Shown here: positions 6,767 through 8,719 of the stretch, piece by piece
Layout: every line of letters starts with the position of its first letter
Numbering within the stretch: position 1 is the first letter of the stretch
From: Lentimicrobiaceae bacterium
GTDB lineage: Bacteria > Bacteroidota > Bacteroidia > Bacteroidales > WCHB1-69
Assembly (NCBI GenBank): GCA_009787675.1
Contig: WQSU01000097.1
Span: forward strand, 1 to 8,719
Length of the DNA stretch: 8,719 bases
Direction of reading: 5' to 3'
The notes under the pieces: model-generated
The model's database searches: none
The model's input: the letters and a program-made list of their open reading frames with translations, nothing else
What the model was told of the DNA's origin: nothing
Program-made: the position numbers and the translations under genes

Positions 6767-6785
6767 CCGCTTCAAAAAAAATAGT

Positions 6786-7868
6786 ATGTCTCGAATTATT
6801 TTGTCCCTTTTACTACTCGTCCTTTCCCCATTACCATTAGCTGCCAATGATATGACAGAACCCGAGACATTCAATGCTGAAGAGTATTTCATGGAACATG
6901 TTCTGGATAGTTACAGTTGGCATATTACAACAGTTAAGAACAAAGATATTACCATTCCCCTTCCTATTATTTTGTTTGATGATTGGAAATTAGTATATTT
7001 CATGTCTTCAAAATTAAAACATGGCAATGAAGCCTATAAAGGATATGCCCTTGGTTTTACAAAAGACTCTGAAGGCAAGATCGTTAAATTGCAAGGCGAT
7101 TACGCTAATTTTACAGGTGTATTAGAGCAAAATGAAAAATATGAATGGACACCGGTTTTTTTCAACATCTCCTTTACAAAAAATGTTTGTGCTATATTTA
7201 TAAGTATTATCATTTTATGTTTGATATTTTTATCGGTAGCCAAAACTTACAAACAAAATCCCAATAAAGCCCCGAAAGGACTTCAAGGAATGATGGAAAT
7301 CGTAGTGCTTTTTATCAGGGATGAAATTGCCATACCTTTAATAGGAAAAGAAAAATATCACAAATACTTTCCCTATCTGCTCACGTTGTTTTTCTTTATC
7401 TTGATAAACAATCTGCTGGGTTTGTTTCCTGTTTTTCCGGGAGGCGCCAATGTAACGGGAAATATTGCCATTACATTGGTTTTGGCACTCATCACGTTTT
7501 TTATTGTTTCCTTTTCTGCCAAGAAAAAATATTGGATACATATTATTAACCCGCCCGACGCGCCGTGGTGGCTCAAATTCCCCATCCCGCTGTTGCCGTT
7601 TCTTGAAGTGGTAGGCGTGTTTACTAAACCTTTTACGCTCATGATTCGTCTCTTTGCCAATATGTTGGCAGGACACATCATCATACTCGGTTTCCTTGGA
7701 TTGATATTTATTTTTGGCGCCATTAACCCTATTGCAGGCTACCTCACATCCCCTGTTTCTATCTTCTTCTACGTCTTCATGGGCGCCATAGAACTGTTGG
7801 TAATATTTATTCAAGCCTATATATTTACATTGTTAACGGCGTTTTATATTGGCATGGCAAGAGAATAG
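6786..7868 (+). CDS. atpB: ATP synthase F0 subunit a
   Basis: The 360-residue stator channel subunit of the F0F1 ATP synthase, forming the proton half-channels against the c ring. Residues 1-20 are a signal peptide ending LPLAAND. Residues 25-130 form an extra periplasmic N-terminal domain, as in other Bacteroidota. Membrane helices follow at about 133-152, 196-214, 225-243 and then the conserved C-terminal hairpin. The essential arginine is R288 in TLMIRLFANMLAGH. H297 and E336 occupy the places of E. coli E219 and H245, the known swapped arrangement, with matching spacing (R+9, and 7 before Q343). Nothing is truncated, so it should be functional. It is followed after 246 bp of tandem repeats by atpE. 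Start: ATG 6786, with the promoter box just upstream. Confidence 0.97.
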   Translation: MSRIILSLLLLVLSPLPLAANDMTEPETFNAEEYFMEHVLDSYSWHITTVKNKDITIPLPIILFDDWKLVYFMSSKLKHGNEAYKGYALGFTKDSEGKIVKLQGDYANFTGVLEQNEKYEWTPVFFNISFTKNVCAIFISIIILCLIFLSVAKTYKQNPNKAPKGLQGMMEIVVLFIRDEIAIPLIGKEKYHKYFPYLLTLFFFILINNLLGLFPVFPGGANVTGNIAITLVLALITFFIVSFSAKKKYWIHIINPPDAPWWLKFPIPLLPFLEVVGVFTKPFTLMIRLFANMLAGHIIILGFLGLIFIFGAINPIAGYLTSPVSIFFYVFMGAIELLVIFIQAYIFTLLTAFYIGMARE

Positions 7869-7980
7869 AGGTGAGGAATGAGAGGTGAGAGGTGAGAGGT
7901 GAGAGGTGAGAGGTGAGAGGTGAGGAATGAGAGGTGAGAGGTGAGGAATGAGAGGTGAGGAATGAGAGGTGAGGAATGAG
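7869..7980. repeat. Heptanucleotide array 1: 16 units of AGGTGAG / GAATGAG
   Basis: Exactly 112 bp in register, beginning on the first base after the atpB stop codon. With A = AGGTGAG and B = GAATGAG the order is A B A A A A A A B A A B A B A B (11 A, 5 B), with no other unit and no broken copy. The plus strand has no C at all. Unit A followed by unit A contains GAGGTGA, which resembles the core of a Shine-Dalgarno sequence. The minus strand reads as an open frame of Ser/Pro/Leu/His repeats, which is a by-product of the array. Confidence 0.97.
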
Positions 7981-7984
7981 AAAT

Positions 7985-7998
7985 AAAAATTAAAAATT
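7985..7998. repeat. Two AAAAATT heptamers between the larger arrays
   Basis: AAAAATT occurs twice in tandem (7985-7991 and 7992-7998), just after array 1. Two copies in AT-rich DNA could be chance, but the period is the same seven bases as in both neighbouring arrays. The rest of 7999-8044 is AT-rich with no further clear repeat, ending in a degenerate AACTAACA. Confidence 0.5.
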
Positions 7999-8044
7999 AA
8001 GAGAATTATAACCATAATATACATTAAACATTTATCAACTAACA

Positions 8045-8114
8045 ACTAATCACTAATCATTAATCACTAATCATTAACCACTAATCATTAATCACTAATC
8101 ACTAATCACTAATT
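8045..8114. repeat. Heptanucleotide array 2: ten ACTAATC-type units up to the atpE start
   Basis: Ten contiguous 7-mers, 70 bp. In order: ACTAATC twice, ATTAATC, ACTAATC, ATTAACC, ACTAATC, ATTAATC, ACTAATC twice, and ACTAATT. The last unit ends on the base before the atpE ATG. Differences are limited to positions 2, 6 and 7 of the unit. There is no G on the plus strand, so the transcribed leader of atpE should be largely unstructured. Confidence 0.96.
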
Positions 8115-8369
8115 ATGACAGCATTAACACTATTACAAGCCGCCGCAGATGCCGCAATGGGCAAAATGGGCGCAGGAATTGGGGCAGGGCTTGCCTCTAT
8201 TGGCGCCGGCATCGGCATTGGACAAATTGGAAAAGGCGCTATGGAATCTATGGCGCGGCAGCCTGAAATGGCAGGCGATATACGGGGTACTATGTTTATT
8301 ACCGCTGCTTTCGTTGAAGGTGTAGCGCTAATAGGAATCGTAGTATGCCTGTTGATTCTTTTCACGTAA
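8115..8369 (+). CDS. atpE: ATP synthase F0 subunit c
   Basis: The 84-residue ring subunit that carries protons across the membrane. Helix 1 (about 15-42) is a glycine/alanine-rich packing helix with repeated GxG spacing. The cytoplasmic loop is MARQPEMAGD with R48-Q49-P50. Helix 2 (about 57-82) holds the ion-binding carboxylate E68 in AAFVEGVALIG. Q37 occupies the helix-1 place of the Na+-binding Gln, but the Ser-Thr pair that follows the carboxylate in Na+-type rings is replaced by Gly-Val. Proton coupling is therefore the better reading. Length is normal. The ATG abuts the heptamer array with no Shine-Dalgarno sequence. It is followed 4 bp later by an S41 protease gene rather than by atpF, which is unusual. 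Confidence 0.97.
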   Translation: MTALTLLQAAADAAMGKMGAGIGAGLASIGAGIGIGQIGKGAMESMARQPEMAGDIRGTMFITAAFVEGVALIGIVVCLLILFT

Positions 8370-8373
8370 CAGA

Positions 8374-8719
8374 ATGAACAACAGTCCGTTTTCATTTAGC
8401 AGAGTTTTATATACTGCTGTGATATTCCTTTTAGGGATGTCGGTAGCATTTTATTTTGTTAAAAACCAACGCAATACACCCAATACGTATGATAAATTGC
8501 GCGATTTAATTTATTATATCGACCATTATTATGTGGATAGTGTGTGCCATGAACAGTTCTCTGAAGATGCTCTTTGCGGGATGTTAGCGCGATTAGACCC
8601 GCATTCCACTTATGCCAATGCAGAGGCAAAAGAGGAGCAAACCGAACAGTTGGAAGGCGCCTTTGAGGGAATCGGCGTGCAGTTTAACATTATGAACGAC
8701 ACTATTATGGTAGTGGCAG
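8374..8719 (+). CDS. S41 / C-terminal processing protease, N-terminal part (cut by window edge)
   Basis: An ATG 4 bp after the atpE stop opens a frame that runs 115 codons to the right edge. Residues 11-30 are a hydrophobic signal anchor, so the enzyme should face the periplasm. The visible part has the family's N-terminal helical region with YYIDHYYVDSV, then the hallmark LARLDPHSTY at 71-80, and EQLEGAFEGIGVQFNI at about 91-106, which begins the PDZ domain. The Ser-Lys catalytic pair lies beyond the window, so activity cannot be judged. The family (CtpA/Prc-like) trims or degrades envelope proteins from their C-termini. The spacing suggests co-transcription with atpE. No direct link to ATP synthase is known to me. 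Confidence 0.9.
   Translation, partial: MNNSPFSFSRVLYTAVIFLLGMSVAFYFVKNQRNTPNTYDKLRDLIYYIDHYYVDSVCHEQFSEDALCGMLARLDPHSTYANAEAKEEQTEQLEGAFEGIGVQFNIMNDTIMVVA

Larger units (their letters stand above)
6266..6785. other. 520-bp non-coding divergent region between the MutS-like gene and atpB
   Basis: I find no convincing protein gene here. The stretch is strongly AT-rich. It holds two minus-strand -7 boxes (6294-6301 and 6447-6454), two plus-strand ones (6585-6592 and 6759-6766), and a 24-bp near-palindrome at 6681-6704. Only very short open frames occur: 35 codons on the minus strand from 6385, and 18 codons on the plus strand from 6673. The part from 6455 to 6580 holds A-runs and nothing I can name. 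Confidence 0.7.

Noticed and set aside
7338..7814. 158-codon minus-strand frame
   Set aside because: It is a shadow of atpB, which has every key catalytic residue. The minus-strand product is a charged, non-domain sequence.
7833..8045. 70-codon minus-strand open frame rich in Ser, Pro, Leu and His
   Set aside because: It is the translation of heptamer array 1. A stop-free 7-bp repeat gives a long frame on its own.
7869..8114. CRISPR array in the atpB-atpE gap
   Set aside because: The units are contiguous 7-mers without spacers, far too short for CRISPR repeats, and there are no cas genes.
8115..8369. Sodium-coupled c subunit, because Q37 matches the Na+-type glutamine position
   Set aside because: The residues after E68 are Gly-Val rather than the Ser-Thr pair of Na+ rings, so proton coupling is more likely.

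Overview
The window looks like chromosomal DNA of a Bacteroidota (Bacteroidetes) bacterium. It is AT-rich, and its start codons sit in A/T-rich leaders without clear Shine-Dalgarno sequences. At least four sites match the phylum's -7 promoter box TAnnTTTG. Protein families point the same way: a DUF6263-like exported protein, a large signal peptidase I with an extra N-terminal membrane domain, an ATP synthase a subunit with its own signal peptide, and a TonB C-terminal domain on a secreted protein. I cannot name the genus.

Layout, left to right. A DUF6263-like exported protein runs off the left edge on the minus strand (1-395). Its upstream gap holds a small inverted repeat. A tight moxR-DUF58 pair (593-2461) follows on the plus strand, then a 242-bp gap and lepB (2704-4242). 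A promoter at the very end of lepB serves a small secreted TonB-domain protein (4309-4884). This converges, 7 bp apart, on a minus-strand short MutS-family ATPase (4892-6265). A 520-bp non-coding stretch (6266-6785) carries promoter boxes on both strands and a 24-bp near-palindrome. After it come atpB (6786-7868), atpE (8115-8369) and the start of an S41/C-terminal processing protease (8374 to the right edge).

The most unusual part is the atpB-atpE gap. It is almost entirely heptanucleotide tandem repeats. Sixteen 7-mers (AGGTGAG/GAATGAG) start on the first base after the atpB stop codon. Two AAAAATT units follow, then ten ACTAATC-type 7-mers whose last base is the base before the atpE ATG. 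The first array has no C on the plus strand and the last has no G. This lies inside the mRNA that must deliver many c subunits per a subunit, so an effect on atpE translation is an attractive but untested idea.

Most genes are household functions: protein export (LepB), membrane energy conversion (AtpB/AtpE), envelope proteins and a MoxR chaperone system. I see no CRISPR array, tRNA, rRNA, transposase or phage gene. I found no clear new multi-gene system. The items worth following are the heptamer arrays, the promoter-plus-palindrome leader before atpB, the interrupted atp gene order, and the MutS-like ATPase, which lacks mismatch-recognition domains and may be an enzyme-reactivase type.
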